In this document: positions 26,588 to 35,629 of the stretch, in pieces
How the letters are laid out: every line of letters starts with the position of its first letter
Position numbering within the stretch: the stretch's first letter is position 1
Origin: Brachybacterium phenoliresistens
GTDB lineage: Bacteria; Actinomycetota; Actinomycetes; Actinomycetales; Dermabacteraceae
Direction: 5' to 3'
DNA: 64,000 bases
Assembly: GCF_000576425.1 (NCBI RefSeq)
Contig: NZ_KK069988.1
Coordinates: forward strand, 41,961-105,960
The notes under the pieces: model-generated
The model's database searches: none
Told to the model about the DNA's origin: nothing
What the model saw: only the letters and a program-made list of their open reading frames with translations
Program-made: the position numbers and the translations under genes

Positions 26588-28102
26588 ATGAGCACCACCG
26601 ATCCGATCCGCCTGTCCGCGATCGACCAGGCGCGCGCGCTGCGCGAGGGCGAGCTGTCCTCCGAGGAGCTCACGCGCGCCCACCTCGATCGCATCGCCGC
26701 CGTCGACGGCGACCTCAACGCCTTCCTGCACGTCAGCGAGGCGGAGGCCCTGGCCACCGCCCGTGAGGTCGATGCCGCCCGCGCGGCCGGCGAGGAGCTG
26801 CACGAGCTGGCCGGCGTTCCCGTCGCCGTGAAGGACGTCGTGGTCACGCAGGGCATGCCCACGACCGCCGCCTCGAAGATCCTCGAGGGCTGGATCCCGC
26901 CGTACGACGCGACGCTCGTGCAGTCCCTGCGCGCGGCGCGCCTGCCGATCCTCGGCAAGACCAACATGGACGAGTTCGCCATGGGCTCCTCCACCGAGAA
27001 CAGCGCCTTCGGCCCCACGCGCAACCAGTGGGACCGCGAGCGCATCCCCGGCGGCTCCGGCGGCGGCTCCGCCGTGGCCGTCGGCGCCTACGAGGCGCCG
27101 CTGGCGATCGGCACCGACACCGGCGGCTCGATCCGCCAGCCGGCATCGGTCACCGGCACCGTCGGCGTGAAGCCCACCTACGGCTCGGTCTCCCGCTATG
27201 GACTGATCGCGATGGCCAGCTCCCTGGACCAGGCCGGCCCCGTCACCCGCACCGTGCAGGACGCCGCGGCGCTGCACGAGCTGATCGGCGGGCACGATCC
27301 CCGCGACTCGACCTCGCTGGAGGGCGGCTTCGGCTCCTTCACCGAGGCGGCCCGCGCGCAGGACGTGAAGGGCCTGCGGATCGGCGTCATCGAGGAGCTC
27401 GAGGGGGAGGGCTTCGACCCGCTGGTGCGGGCCCGCTTCGAGGAGTCCCTCGCCGCGCTCGAGGGCGCCGGCGCGGAGATCGTCCGGGTCTCCTGCCCGA
27501 ACTTCCAGTACGCGCTGGGCGCCTACTACCTGATCATGCCCTCGGAGGCCTCGAGCAACCTCGCGAAGTTCGACGGCATGCGCTTCGGCCTGCGAGTCGT
27601 GCCCGAGGAGAGCCCGACGGCCGAGGCGGTCATGAAGGCCACCCGCGGCGCCGGCTTCGGCGACGAGGTCAAGCGCCGCATCCTGCTGGGGACGTACGCG
27701 CTCTCGGCCGGCTACTACGACGCCTACTACGGCAGCGCCCAGAAGGTGCGCACGCTGGTCCAGAGCGACTTCGCCGCGGCCTTCGAGAGCGTCGACGTGC
27801 TCGCCTCGCCGACCGCGCCGACCGTCGCCTTCCGCCTCGGCGAGAAGACCTCGGACCCGCTGGCGATGTACCTCAACGACGTGGCGACCATCCCGGCGAA
27901 CCTCGCCGGGACCCCGGGCATCTCGCTGCCCAGCGGTCTCGCGGAGGACGGGCTGCCCGCGGGCATCCAGTTCCTCGCCCCGGTGCGCGCCGATGACCGC
28001 CTGTACCGCGTGGGCGGCGCGCTCGAGGCGCTGCTCGAGGACTCGTGGGGCGGGCCGCTGCTGGCCCAGGCCCCGGAACTGAGTGGAGGGATCGCGCGAT
28101 GA
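26588..28102 (+). CDS. gatA: Asp-tRNA(Asn)/Glu-tRNA(Gln) amidotransferase subunit A
   Basis: A 504-residue amidase-signature protein that releases ammonia from glutamine for tRNA-bound Glu or Asp. The Ser-cisSer-Lys triad is visible: Lys82 in VAVKDVV, Ser157 in PGGSGGGSA and Ser181 in [12 protein letters not shown]. Length is normal. It is the middle gene of gatCAB, preceded by GGGGAGGAGTGA and overlapping gatB by ATGA. Confidence 0.97.
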   Translation: MSTTDPIRLSAIDQARALREGELSSEELTRAHLDRIAAVDGDLNAFLHVSEAEALATAREVDAARAAGEELHELAGVPVAVKDVVVTQGMPTTAASKILEGWIPPYDATLVQSLRAARLPILGKTNMDEFAMGSSTENSAFGPTRNQWDRERIPGGSGGGSAVAVGAYEAPLAIGTDTGGSIRQPASVTGTVGVKPTYGSVSRYGLIAMASSLDQAGPVTRTVQDAAALHELIGGHDPRDSTSLEGGFGSFTEAARAQDVKGLRIGVIEELEGEGFDPLVRARFEESLAALEGAGAEIVRVSCPNFQYALGAYYLIMPSEASSNLAKFDGMRFGLRVVPEESPTAEAVMKATRGAGFGDEVKRRILLGTYALSAGYYDAYYGSAQKVRTLVQSDFAAAFESVDVLASPTAPTVAFRLGEKTSDPLAMYLNDVATIPANLAGTPGISLPSGLAEDGLPAGIQFLAPVRADDRLYRVGGALEALLEDSWGGPLLAQAPELSGGIAR

Positions 28103-29607
28103 GCGCTGTGGACCTGGTCGACTTCGACACCGCCCTGGAGCGCTACGACCCGGTGCTCGGCATCGAGGTGCACGTGGAGCTGGGCACCGCCACCAAGATG
28201 TTCGACGGTGCGCCGAACATCTTCGCCGCCGAGCCGAACACGGCGATCACCCCGGTCTCCCTGGGCCTGCCCGGCACGCTGCCGGTGGTCAACCGCAAGG
28301 CCGTGGAGTACGCGATCAAGATCGGTCTCGCGCTGAACTGCGAGATCGCCGAGTCGTGCCGCTTCGCGCGCAAGCAGTACTTCTACCCGGACCTCACCAA
28401 GAACTTCCAGACCTCCCAGTACGACGAGCCGATCGCCCACGACGGCTGGGTCGACGTGGAGCTGGAGGACGGCGAGATCGTCCGCGTGGAGATCGAGCGC
28501 GCCCATATGGAGGAGGACGCCGGCAAAAACACCCACGTCGGCGGCTCGACCGGGCGCATCCATGGGGCGACGCACTCCCTGGTCGACTACAACCGTGCGG
28601 GCGTCCCGCTGGTGGAGATCGTCACCCGCCCGATCCCCGGCACCGGGAAGCGGGCCGCGGAGGTCGCCGCCGCGTACGTGCGCACCCTGCGCGACATCTT
28701 CCGGACGCTGGAGGTCTCCGAGGCGCGCATGGAGCGCGGCAACGTGCGTGCGGACATCAACGTCTCCCTGCGCACCTCGCCCGATGCGCCGCTGGGCACC
28801 CGCACCGAGACGAAGAACGTCAACTCCTTCCGCTCCATCGAGCGGACGGTGCGCTTCGAGATCTCCCGCCAGGCGGCGATCCTCGATCAGGGCGGCACCG
28901 TCATCCAGGAGACCCGGCATTTCCACGAGGACACCGGATCGACGTCCTCGGGCCGCGTGAAGTCCGATGCGGAGGACTACCGCTACTTCCCGGAGCCCGA
29001 TCTGGTGCCCGTCGCGCCCAGCCGCGAGTGGGTCGAGGAGCTGCGGGCCACCCTGCCCGAGCTGCCGGCGGCGCGTCGTCGTCGCCTGCTGGGCGAGTGG
29101 GGCTTCAGCGACCTCGAGATGCGCGACGTCCTCAACGCCGGCGCCCTCGACCTCATCGAGCAGACCGTCGCCGCCGGTGCGCCGGCGCAGGCCGCCCGCA
29201 AGTGGTGGACCGGTGAGCTGGCGCGCGTGGCCAACGAGCGCGAGGTGGAGCTGGACGGCCTCGGCGTCACCCCCGCGCAGGTCGCCGAGCTGCAGGGCCT
29301 CGTGGACGGCAGGAAGATCAACGACAAGATCGCCAAGCAGGTCCTGGGCAAGGTCCTCGAGGGTGCGGGCGATCCCGCCGCGATCGTGGAGGAGGAGGGC
29401 CTCGCGGTCGTCTCCGACGACTCGGTGCTCTCCGCCGCCGTCGACCAGTCGATCGCCGACAACCCCGGCGTCGTGGAGAAGATCCGCGGCGGCAAGGTCC
29501 AGGCGATCGGCGCGCTGATCGGCCCGATCATGAAGGCGACCCGCGGCCAGGCCGATGCCGGCCGTGTCCGCGAGATCATCCTGGAGAAGCTGGGCGTCGA
29601 CGGCTGA
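28099..29607 (+). CDS. gatB: Asp-tRNA(Asn)/Glu-tRNA(Gln) amidotransferase subunit B
   Basis: A 502-residue GatB that binds the mischarged tRNA, activates the side chain with ATP and amidates it. The cradle motifs are present ([51 protein letters not shown]), and the C-terminal YqeY-like tail (about 350-502) ends normally. The presence of gatCAB implies that the cell makes Gln-tRNA(Gln) and/or Asn-tRNA(Asn) indirectly. The operon ends at the perfect hairpin 29624-29664. Confidence 0.97.
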   Translation: MSAVDLVDFDTALERYDPVLGIEVHVELGTATKMFDGAPNIFAAEPNTAITPVSLGLPGTLPVVNRKAVEYAIKIGLALNCEIAESCRFARKQYFYPDLTKNFQTSQYDEPIAHDGWVDVELEDGEIVRVEIERAHMEEDAGKNTHVGGSTGRIHGATHSLVDYNRAGVPLVEIVTRPIPGTGKRAAEVAAAYVRTLRDIFRTLEVSEARMERGNVRADINVSLRTSPDAPLGTRTETKNVNSFRSIERTVRFEISRQAAILDQGGTVIQETRHFHEDTGSTSSGRVKSDAEDYRYFPEPDLVPVAPSREWVEELRATLPELPAARRRRLLGEWGFSDLEMRDVLNAGALDLIEQTVAAGAPAQAARKWWTGELARVANEREVELDGLGVTPAQVAELQGLVDGRKINDKIAKQVLGKVLEGAGDPAAIVEEEGLAVVSDDSVLSAAVDQSIADNPGVVEKIRGGKVQAIGALIGPIMKATRGQADAGRVREIILEKLGVDG

Positions 29608-29623
29608 CGTCACCGCTGCACCG

Positions 29624-29664
29624 ACGCGGGGTGCGATCGAGCTCGTCTCGATCGCACCCCGCGT
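29624..29664. terminator. Terminator hairpin after gatCAB
   Basis: A perfect 18-bp stem (29624-29641 with 29647-29664, left arm ACGCGGGGTGCGATCGAG) closes a 5-nt loop between the convergent gatB and tetR genes. There is no T run, as is common in high-GC genomes; it should act on both strands. Confidence 0.85.
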
Positions 29665-29723
29665 TCCGTCCGGGCGCCGTCAGGTCGGTGATCCGCGACG
29701 ACCCGACGGAGCCCCGCGACGCG

Positions 29724-30317
29724 TCACGTCCCAGGGGACGACGCGTTGAGCGTCAGGAAGCGGTCGACGAGACGGTCCGCGAGCTCGGGCGCGAGGGGCT
29801 CGGGCGCGAGGAGCCGGGCGGCGTAGATCGGCAGGAGGACGATCTCCACGAGGTCGTACGCGGTCAGCCTCACCTGCTCGCCGCGCTCGGCGGCGCGCGC
29901 GAGCATCTGATCGAGGACGTCGAGGCGCCCCTGGAGGAGCTCGCCGGGCGCGTGACCGTCCTGGACGGCGCGCAGCAGGGCGGCGACGAAGGGCGAGCGC
30001 CCGGCCTGGTGCCGATTGAGCGCGGTGATGACGCGCTCCGCCCACTGCCGCAGCTCGGTGCGCAGGTCGCCGGCGTCCTCCGGGAGCGGACTGTGCACGT
30101 TGAGCTCCTCGACGGCCAGGTCGGCGAGGAGCCCCGGCATCCCGCCCCAGCGCCGATGCAGCGTCGTCCGGTTCACCTCGGAACGTCGTGCGACCTCCGA
30201 CGTCGTGATGGCATCGGCCGGCTGCTCGTCGAGCAGCTCGGCGAGCGCGCCGAGCGCAGCGGCTCGGATGCGGGCGCTGCGCCCGCCGGTTCGTTCGGTG
30301 ACGGCATCGGTGTGCAC
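29724..30317 (-). CDS. TetR-family regulator of the adjacent MFS exporter
   Basis: About 197 residues with an N-terminal helix-turn-helix (AITTSEVARRSEVNRTTLHRRWG) and a helical ligand domain. I prefer the GTG at 30317, 6 nt after TAGCAT on the minus strand (leaderless); an in-frame GTG at 30323 would overlap that -10. Two inverted copies of a 19-bp operator lie between it and the divergent MFS gene. It probably represses both genes until the pump substrate binds. Confidence 0.9.
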   Translation of the reverse strand: MHTDAVTERTGGRSARIRAAALGALAELLDEQPADAITTSEVARRSEVNRTTLHRRWGGMPGLLADLAVEELNVHSPLPEDAGDLRTELRQWAERVITALNRHQAGRSPFVAALLRAVQDGHAPGELLQGRLDVLDQMLARAAERGEQVRLTAYDLVEIVLLPIYAARLLAPEPLAPELADRLVDRFLTLNASSPGT

Positions 30318-30326
30318 CCCCACATG

Positions 30327-30393
30327 CTAACGCATCACGTGTTGCATCGTTGCCCCATCCGCCCTACCGTAATCGCAACATATGATGCGTTAG
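30327..30393. promoter_or_regulatory. Paired TetR operators in the tetR/MFS intergenic region
   Basis: CTAACGCATCACGTGTTGC (30327-30345) and, in opposite orientation, GCAACATATGATGCGTTAG (30375-30393) are the same 19-bp site differing only in the central dinucleotide; each core is a near palindrome of the form GCAACA-nn-TGATGC. The first lies just upstream of the tetR -10. The second covers TATGAT (30381-30386), a -10 candidate for the MFS gene, and abuts its Shine-Dalgarno AGGAG. Confidence 0.75.
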
Positions 30394-30402
30394 GAGATGC
30401 GG

Positions 30403-31971
30403 ATGTCGACGGAGAACACCTCATGGGACGGCTCGCCGCGGCGGTGGTGGGTGCTGGGCACGCTCGTGCTGAGCCTGCTCGTGGTGCAGCTGGACACGAC
30501 GATCCTCGGGGTGGCCGTGCAGCGCCTCTCCCGGCCCGCCCCAGCAGGGCTCGGCCTGACGCAGGGCGAGCTGCTGTGGGCGATCAACTCCTACACCCTG
30601 GTCATGGCCGGAGGGCTGCTCACCGCCGGGGCCCTCGCCGACCGACTGGGCCGCAAGCGCGTCCTCCTGGCCGGGATGGTGCTGTTCGGGCTCGCGTCCG
30701 CGGGGTGCGCGCTGTCGACCAGCGGCCCGATGCTCATCGCCGGGCGCTCCGTGCTCGGCCTCGCAGCCGCCCTGATCACCCCCACGACCCTCGCGATCAT
30801 CGCGCACACCTTCAGCCCCCGCGAGCGGCCCACGGCGATCGGCATCTGGTCCGGCGGCGTCGGCGTCGCCGTCGCGGCCGGTCCGATCCTCGGAGGCCTG
30901 CTGCTCGACCACCTGTGGTGGGGGTCGATCTTCCTCGTCAACGTCCCCCTGGTCGCGATCGCCCTCGTGGCGATGGCCCTGGTCGTGCCCGAATCGCGCC
31001 ATCCTCGCCCGGGACGGCTCGACATCCCCGGCGTCGCGCTCTCGCTGCTGGGCATGGTGCTGCTCGTCGACGGCATCATCGAGGGCGGCGACACCGGCGA
31101 GTGGACGAGCGCTCGCGTCTGGGCGGTCGTGCTCGCCGGAGCCCTCGTGCTCGCGGGGTTCGTCGTCCGGGAGCGTCACGCCGCGGCGCCGCTGCTCCCG
31201 CTCGACTGGTTCCGGGCGCGCGAGTTCTCCGGCTCCATCGTCGTCATGATGCTCGCGTTCCTCGCCCTGCTCGGCGTCACGTTCACCGTCGCGTTCTACC
31301 TGCTCGGGCTCCGCCGGCTCGACGTGCTCACCACCGGTCTGCTCATGCTGCCCCTCGCCCTGGCCCAGCTCGTGCTGTCCGCGCGGACCCCGCGGCTCGC
31401 CGCACGCGTCGGCGCCCGCACCACGGGGGCGCTGGGGATGCTCGCCCTCGCCGCGGCGATGCTGCTGCTGGCCACCCTGGGCATCGCCAGCCCGCTCTGG
31501 ATCGCAGAGGTCGCGCTGTTCCTCATCGGCGTCGGCATCGCGCTCATCATGCCCTCCGCGTCGGCCGCCATCATGGCCTCCGTCCCTCGGGAGCGCGCCG
31601 GTACCGCCTCCGCGACGAGCAACGCCTTCCGGCAGGTCGGAGGCGCGCTCGGGACCGCCCTGCTCGGCGCGGTCCTCACCGGCGTCTACCGTGCCCGGAT
31701 CGACGGCCACCTCGACGGGCTCCCCGCCGGGATCCGCGACACCGCCGCCGCCTCCCTCCAGGCGACGCAGGCCGTCCTCGACGCCCTCGGCGCGAGCATC
31801 CCCGATGCCGCGGCGATCTCCGCCGCCTCCGACGACGCCTTCGTCGCCGGCTTCCACGCCTCCTCGCTCGTCGGCGCCGGCGTGGCCCTCCTCGGCGCGG
31901 TCGTCGCCGCCACCGCCCTCACGCCGCGCCCCGCGACGCCGCGCGCCCGATCCGCCGCGGGCATCGCGTAG
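30403..31971 (+). CDS. MFS drug transporter, DHA2 (EmrB/QacA) family, 14 helices
   Basis: A 522-residue membrane protein with about 14 hydrophobic helices. The DHA2 motifs are visible: VVQLDTTILGVAVQRL in helix 1 (motif D1) and GALADRLGRKRVLLAGM (motif A). Predicted to export hydrophobic or cationic compounds by proton antiport; the actual substrate is unknown. I chose the ATG at 30403 because AGGAG is 6 nt upstream; the ATG at 30397 has no spacing. Controlled by the divergent TetR through the two operators. Its TAG stop forms part of the -10 of the next gene. Confidence 0.92.
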   Translation: MSTENTSWDGSPRRWWVLGTLVLSLLVVQLDTTILGVAVQRLSRPAPAGLGLTQGELLWAINSYTLVMAGGLLTAGALADRLGRKRVLLAGMVLFGLASAGCALSTSGPMLIAGRSVLGLAAALITPTTLAIIAHTFSPRERPTAIGIWSGGVGVAVAAGPILGGLLLDHLWWGSIFLVNVPLVAIALVAMALVVPESRHPRPGRLDIPGVALSLLGMVLLVDGIIEGGDTGEWTSARVWAVVLAGALVLAGFVVRERHAAAPLLPLDWFRAREFSGSIVVMMLAFLALLGVTFTVAFYLLGLRRLDVLTTGLLMLPLALAQLVLSARTPRLAARVGARTTGALGMLALAAAMLLLATLGIASPLWIAEVALFLIGVGIALIMPSASAAIMASVPRERAGTASATSNAFRQVGGALGTALLGAVLTGVYRARIDGHLDGLPAGIRDTAAASLQATQAVLDALGASIPDAAAISAASDDAFVAGFHASSLVGAGVALLGAVVAATALTPRPATPRARSAAGIA

Positions 31972-31981
31972 CCTGACGCAG

Positions 31982-33196
31982 GTGAACGACGCTCCCGATG
32001 CTCCCTGGCGCCGCGCCGCCGCGGCCGCCGGACTGCTGGGCCCGGACGGGGCCCCGGCACCGACGATCTTCGCCGAGATGACGGCGCTCGCCCGGCGGAC
32101 CGGGGCGCTGAACCTCGGCCAGGGCTTCCCCGACGAGCCCGGTCCGCCCGAGGTCACCGAGGCGGCGATCCGAGCGATCCGCGACGGGGTGAACCAGTAC
32201 TCGCCCGGCCGCGGCGAGCCGGACCTGATCGCGGCGATCGCCGAGCATCAGCGCCGGTTCCACGGCATCTCCCTCGAGGACCCGCAGATCCTCGTCACGG
32301 CCGGGGCGACCGAGGCGCTCGCGGCGACCCTGCTCTCGCAGCTGAACCCCGGGGACGAGATCGTCGTGCTCGAGCCGTACTACGACGCGTACGTCGCCCT
32401 CGCGGCGCTGGCCGGGGCGCAGATCGTCCCCGTGGAGCTGCACGGCCCCGACTACCGGCTGGACCTCGAGCGCCTGCGCACGGCGGTGACCGACCGCACC
32501 GCGGTCATCCTCGTCAACAGCCCGCACAACCCCACCGGCGCCGTGCTCGCGCCGGAGGCGCTGGACGCGATCATCGCCCTCGCGCACCGCCACGACGCGC
32601 TGATCGTCACCGACGAGGTCTACGAGCACCTCACCTACGAGGCCCCGCACGTGCCGATCGCCGCGCGGCCGGGCGGCTTCGAGCGGACCCTGTCGATCTC
32701 CTCGGCGGGGAAGGTCTTCAGCGTCACGGGCTGGAAGATCGGCTGGGTGAGCGGGCCGGCCGCGCTGATCGAGCAGGTGATGGCGATCAAGCAGTACCTG
32801 ACCTTCGTCAGCGGCGCACCCTTCCAGCCGGCGGTCGCCGTCGGGCTGCGTCTGCCCGATGCCTTCTTCGAGGGTCTCCGCACGCGCTACCGCGCCAAGC
32901 GCGACCTGCTGGTCGGGGCGCTGACCGAGGCCGGGTTCGCGGTGTCCCCGCCCGCGGCGGGCTACTTCGCCCTGGCCGATGCCGCACCCCTGGGTCTGGC
33001 GGACGCCCGCACCGCGGTGCGGGAGCTGCCGGGCATGGCCGGTGTGGTCGCGGTGCCGCTGGGTGCCTTCGCCCGCCCCGAGCGCGAGGACCTGCGCAGC
33101 ATCGTCCGCTTCGCCTTCTGCAAGTCCGACGCCCTGCTCGAGGACGCCGCCGGGCGTTTGCGCGACCTCGGGGCTCAGCGGGGCAGCACCCGGTAG
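31982..33196 (+). CDS. PLP aminotransferase class I/II, methionine/glutamine-type (KAT/YbdL-like)
   Basis: A 404-residue fold-type I aminotransferase. The PLP lysine is in SISSAGKVFSVTGWKIGW, with NSPHNPTGAVL and TDEVYEHLTYE upstream, and the C-terminus RFAFCKSDALLEDAAGRL resembles YbdL and glutamine transaminase K. Such enzymes make methionine or phenylalanine from their keto acids using glutamine. TAGCCT (31969-31974, using the MFS stop) is 7 nt before the GTG at 31982, so a leaderless mRNA is likely. The convergent nitrilase gene, overlapping by 22 bp, would remove the keto-glutaramate by-product. Confidence 0.9.
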   Translation: MNDAPDAPWRRAAAAAGLLGPDGAPAPTIFAEMTALARRTGALNLGQGFPDEPGPPEVTEAAIRAIRDGVNQYSPGRGEPDLIAAIAEHQRRFHGISLEDPQILVTAGATEALAATLLSQLNPGDEIVVLEPYYDAYVALAALAGAQIVPVELHGPDYRLDLERLRTAVTDRTAVILVNSPHNPTGAVLAPEALDAIIALAHRHDALIVTDEVYEHLTYEAPHVPIAARPGGFERTLSISSAGKVFSVTGWKIGWVSGPAALIEQVMAIKQYLTFVSGAPFQPAVAVGLRLPDAFFEGLRTRYRAKRDLLVGALTEAGFAVSPPAAGYFALADAAPLGLADARTAVRELPGMAGVVAVPLGAFARPEREDLRSIVRFAFCKSDALLEDAAGRLRDLGAQRGSTR

Positions 33197-33978
33197 CGGC
33201 GGTTCTCCAGGCCCGGGTTGATGCGCCGCACCGCGGCGGTCCGCTCCGGGTCGAGGTCGGCGATCGCGGTGCCGTGCTGCTCGCCGAGGCTCGCGAGGGT
33301 CACGCCCATCGGGTCCAGGATCATCGAGCAGCCGGCGCCGATCGGCGGGGCATGGTCGGCGGCGACCACGTGCACCGTGTTCTCGATGGCGCGCGCCGTG
33401 AGCAGGGTGCGCCAGTGGTGCTCCTTCTGCGGCCCGCGCACCCATTGCGCCGGCACGACCAGCACCTCGGCCCCGGCATCGACCAGGCGCCGCGAGGACT
33501 CGGGGAACCGCAGGTCGTAGCAGGTCTGGAGGCCGCAGGTCATCCCTCCCGCGGTGAAGACCGGGGACTGCTCCGGCGCACCGGCCGCCAGCCAGTCGGA
33601 CTCGCGCATGCCGAAGGCGTCGTAGAGGTGCACCTTCCGGTAGGCGGCGAGCACTCCCGTGCCGTCCACGGCGACGACGGTGTTGCGCACCTGCCGGCCG
33701 TCGCGCTCGAGGAGGCCGGCGACGGCCGCCGTGCCGTGCCGCTGCGCCGCCTCGACCAGGGCGGTGACGAAGGGGCCCTCCTGCGGCTCCGCGGCATCAG
33801 GGGCCCGGCGCGCGAGGTCGGGGGCGAAGAACTGGGCGTACTCGGGCAGCACCACGAGCCCCGCCCCGGCATCGGCCGCGCGGGCGATCGCCTCGGCGGC
33901 GGCGCGGCGGTTCTCGGCGAGGTCGTCGGCCGGGGCGAGCTGCACCGCGGCCGTGCGCAGGACGGTCGGAGTCTCCAT
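33175..33978 (-). CDS. Carbon-nitrogen hydrolase, omega-amidase/YafV-like
   Basis: A 267-residue nitrilase-superfamily amidase. The catalytic triad is visible: Glu in VVLPEYAQF, Lys in YRKVHLYDAF and Cys in GLQTCYDLRFPE. It resembles Nit2/YafV omega-amidases, which hydrolyse alpha-ketoglutaramate formed when glutamine is the amino donor; a role in another amide breakdown is possible. It is convergent with, and overlaps by 22 bp, an aminotransferase of the matching type. The start is about 85 bp upstream of the iron box on the other strand. Confidence 0.88.
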   Translation of the reverse strand: METPTVLRTAAVQLAPADDLAENRRAAAEAIARAADAGAGLVVLPEYAQFFAPDLARRAPDAAEPQEGPFVTALVEAAQRHGTAAVAGLLERDGRQVRNTVVAVDGTGVLAAYRKVHLYDAFGMRESDWLAAGAPEQSPVFTAGGMTCGLQTCYDLRFPESSRRLVDAGAEVLVVPAQWVRGPQKEHHWRTLLTARAIENTVHVVAADHAPPIGAGCSMILDPMGVTLASLGEQHGTAIADLDPERTAAVRRINPGLENRRYRVLPR

Positions 33979-34062
33979 GGCCCGAGGTTACGGGAGGTGA
34001 CGGCGGCGTGGTGAATCTCATCCCGATGGATCCGGGGGTTGCGGCGAGACCGATCTGTGATC

Positions 34063-34081
34063 TTAGGTGAGGCAACCCTAA
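34063..34081. promoter_or_regulatory. Iron box (IdeR/DmdR-type operator)
   Basis: TTAGGTGAGGCAACCCTAA is a 19-bp near-palindrome that matches the DtxR/IdeR/DmdR consensus TTAGGTTAGGCTAACCTAA at all but two positions. It lies 25 bp before the desA ATG and overlaps a plausible -10 (TTAGGT at 34063-34068, with TTGCGG 18 bp upstream). Iron-loaded repressor here would block transcription, so the siderophore operon should be induced by iron limitation. Confidence 0.9.
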
Positions 34082-34105
34082 GGCCGGAACGAAAGGACCT
34101 CGTCG

Positions 34106-35629
34106 ATGTCAGAGCTGCTCCAGCAGGTCGCCGACCCGAGCGACCCCGCCGCGCCTCCCGGCGCCCTGCTCGGCGCCCGCACCGCCGGTGACTACTCCGC
34201 CCTGCTGCACGAGGTCGTCGACCGCCTCGCCGATCGCTTCCGGACGATCAACGCCCCGTCCTCCGGCATGGACCGCGCCGCCCTCGAGGAGCTCGTCGCC
34301 GCCGTGCCCCTGGGGGAGCGGAGCATCGGGGCCCGCGCCGCCCTGCTCGAGGCCGACGAGCTCTACGCCGCCCACGCGGTGTGGTTCCACCACCCCAGCT
34401 ATCTCGCCCACCTGAACTGCCCCGTGGCCGTGCCCGCCGTCGCCGCCGAGGCCATGCTCGCCGCCATCAACACCTCCGTGGACACCTACGACCAGTCCCT
34501 CGTCGGCACGCTCATGGAGCAGCGGCTCATCGGCTGGACCGCGGACCGCCTGGGACTGGCCGGCGGGGACGGCGTGTTCACCTCCGGCGGCACCCAGTCG
34601 AACCTCCAGGCCCTGTTCATCGCCCGGGAGCGGGCGCTGCGCGCCGATCCGCGGCCGCGCCTCGAGGCGGCCGCGGACCTGCGGGTCCTGACCACCGGGG
34701 CGAGCCACTTCTCCATCGCCCGCTCGGCGCTCCTGCTGGGGCTCGGCGAGCAGGCCGTGGTCCCCGTCGCGGCCGATGCGAGCGGGCGCATGGACCCCGC
34801 CGCGCTGCGCGAGGCCCTGGACCGCCTCGCCGCCGAGGGGCGCACGCCGATGGCCGTCGTCGCGACCGCCGGCACCACGGACCGCGGCCTCATCGACCCG
34901 CTGCCCGCCATCGCCGAGGCCTGCGCGCCCTGCGGCACCTGGCTGCACGTGGACGCCGCCTACGGCGGAGGGCTGATGCTCTCCGCGCGCCGCCGCCACC
35001 TGCTCGAGGGGATCGACCGGGCCGACTCGGTGACCGTCGACTTCCACAAGACCTTCTTCCAGCCCGTGTCCTCGAGCGCCGTGATCGTGCGCCGTCCCGC
35101 GGATCTCGCGGCGACCGCCTGGCACGCCGACTACCTCAACCCCGCCGCCGAGGCGGCATCGGCCGATGCCGAGCCCAACCAGGTCGACAAGTCGCTGCAG
35201 ACCACCCGCCGCTTCGACGCGCTCAAGCTGTGGACCACCCTGCGAGCGCTCGGCGCGGACCGCCTCGGCGAGATGGTCGACGAGGTCTGCGACCTGGCCG
35301 CCGCCGTCCACGACCTGCTCGCGCAGGACCGCGACTTCACCGTGCTGGGGCGCACCGACCTCAGCACCGTCCTGTTCCGCTTCCAGCCGCCGCACGTGGC
35401 CGACGGGACCGCCGATGCCCACGTGGCGCTGATCCGCCGGATCCTGTTCCAGTCCGGGCGGGCGATGGTCGCCCGCACCGTGGTCGACGGCAGGCCCTGG
35501 CTCAAGCTCACCCTGCTCAACCCCGAGGCCACGCTCGCCGACGTCGCCGCGGTCCTGGACCTGGTGCGCGCCACCGGCCGCGGGCTGCTCGCCGGCGCGG
35601 ACCTCGCCGCCGAGGGAGGCCGCCGATGA
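34106..35629 (+). CDS. desA: Lysine decarboxylase for siderophore synthesis (DesA-like)
   Basis: A 507-residue PLP group II decarboxylase that should convert lysine to cadaverine, the first step to desferrioxamine. The PLP lysine is Lys315 in TVDFHKTFFQP, and HVDAAYGGGLML and FTSGGTQSNLQAL are the usual cofactor contacts. Related diaminobutyrate decarboxylases look similar; the following desB and NIS synthetase genes favour lysine. First gene behind the iron box, with GAAAGGA upstream of the ATG, and coupled to desB by ATGA. Confidence 0.9.
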   Translation: MSELLQQVADPSDPAAPPGALLGARTAGDYSALLHEVVDRLADRFRTINAPSSGMDRAALEELVAAVPLGERSIGARAALLEADELYAAHAVWFHHPSYLAHLNCPVAVPAVAAEAMLAAINTSVDTYDQSLVGTLMEQRLIGWTADRLGLAGGDGVFTSGGTQSNLQALFIARERALRADPRPRLEAAADLRVLTTGASHFSIARSALLLGLGEQAVVPVAADASGRMDPAALREALDRLAAEGRTPMAVVATAGTTDRGLIDPLPAIAEACAPCGTWLHVDAAYGGGLMLSARRRHLLEGIDRADSVTVDFHKTFFQPVSSSAVIVRRPADLAATAWHADYLNPAAEAASADAEPNQVDKSLQTTRRFDALKLWTTLRALGADRLGEMVDEVCDLAAAVHDLLAQDRDFTVLGRTDLSTVLFRFQPPHVADGTADAHVALIRRILFQSGRAMVARTVVDGRPWLKLTLLNPEATLADVAAVLDLVRATGRGLLAGADLAAEGGRR

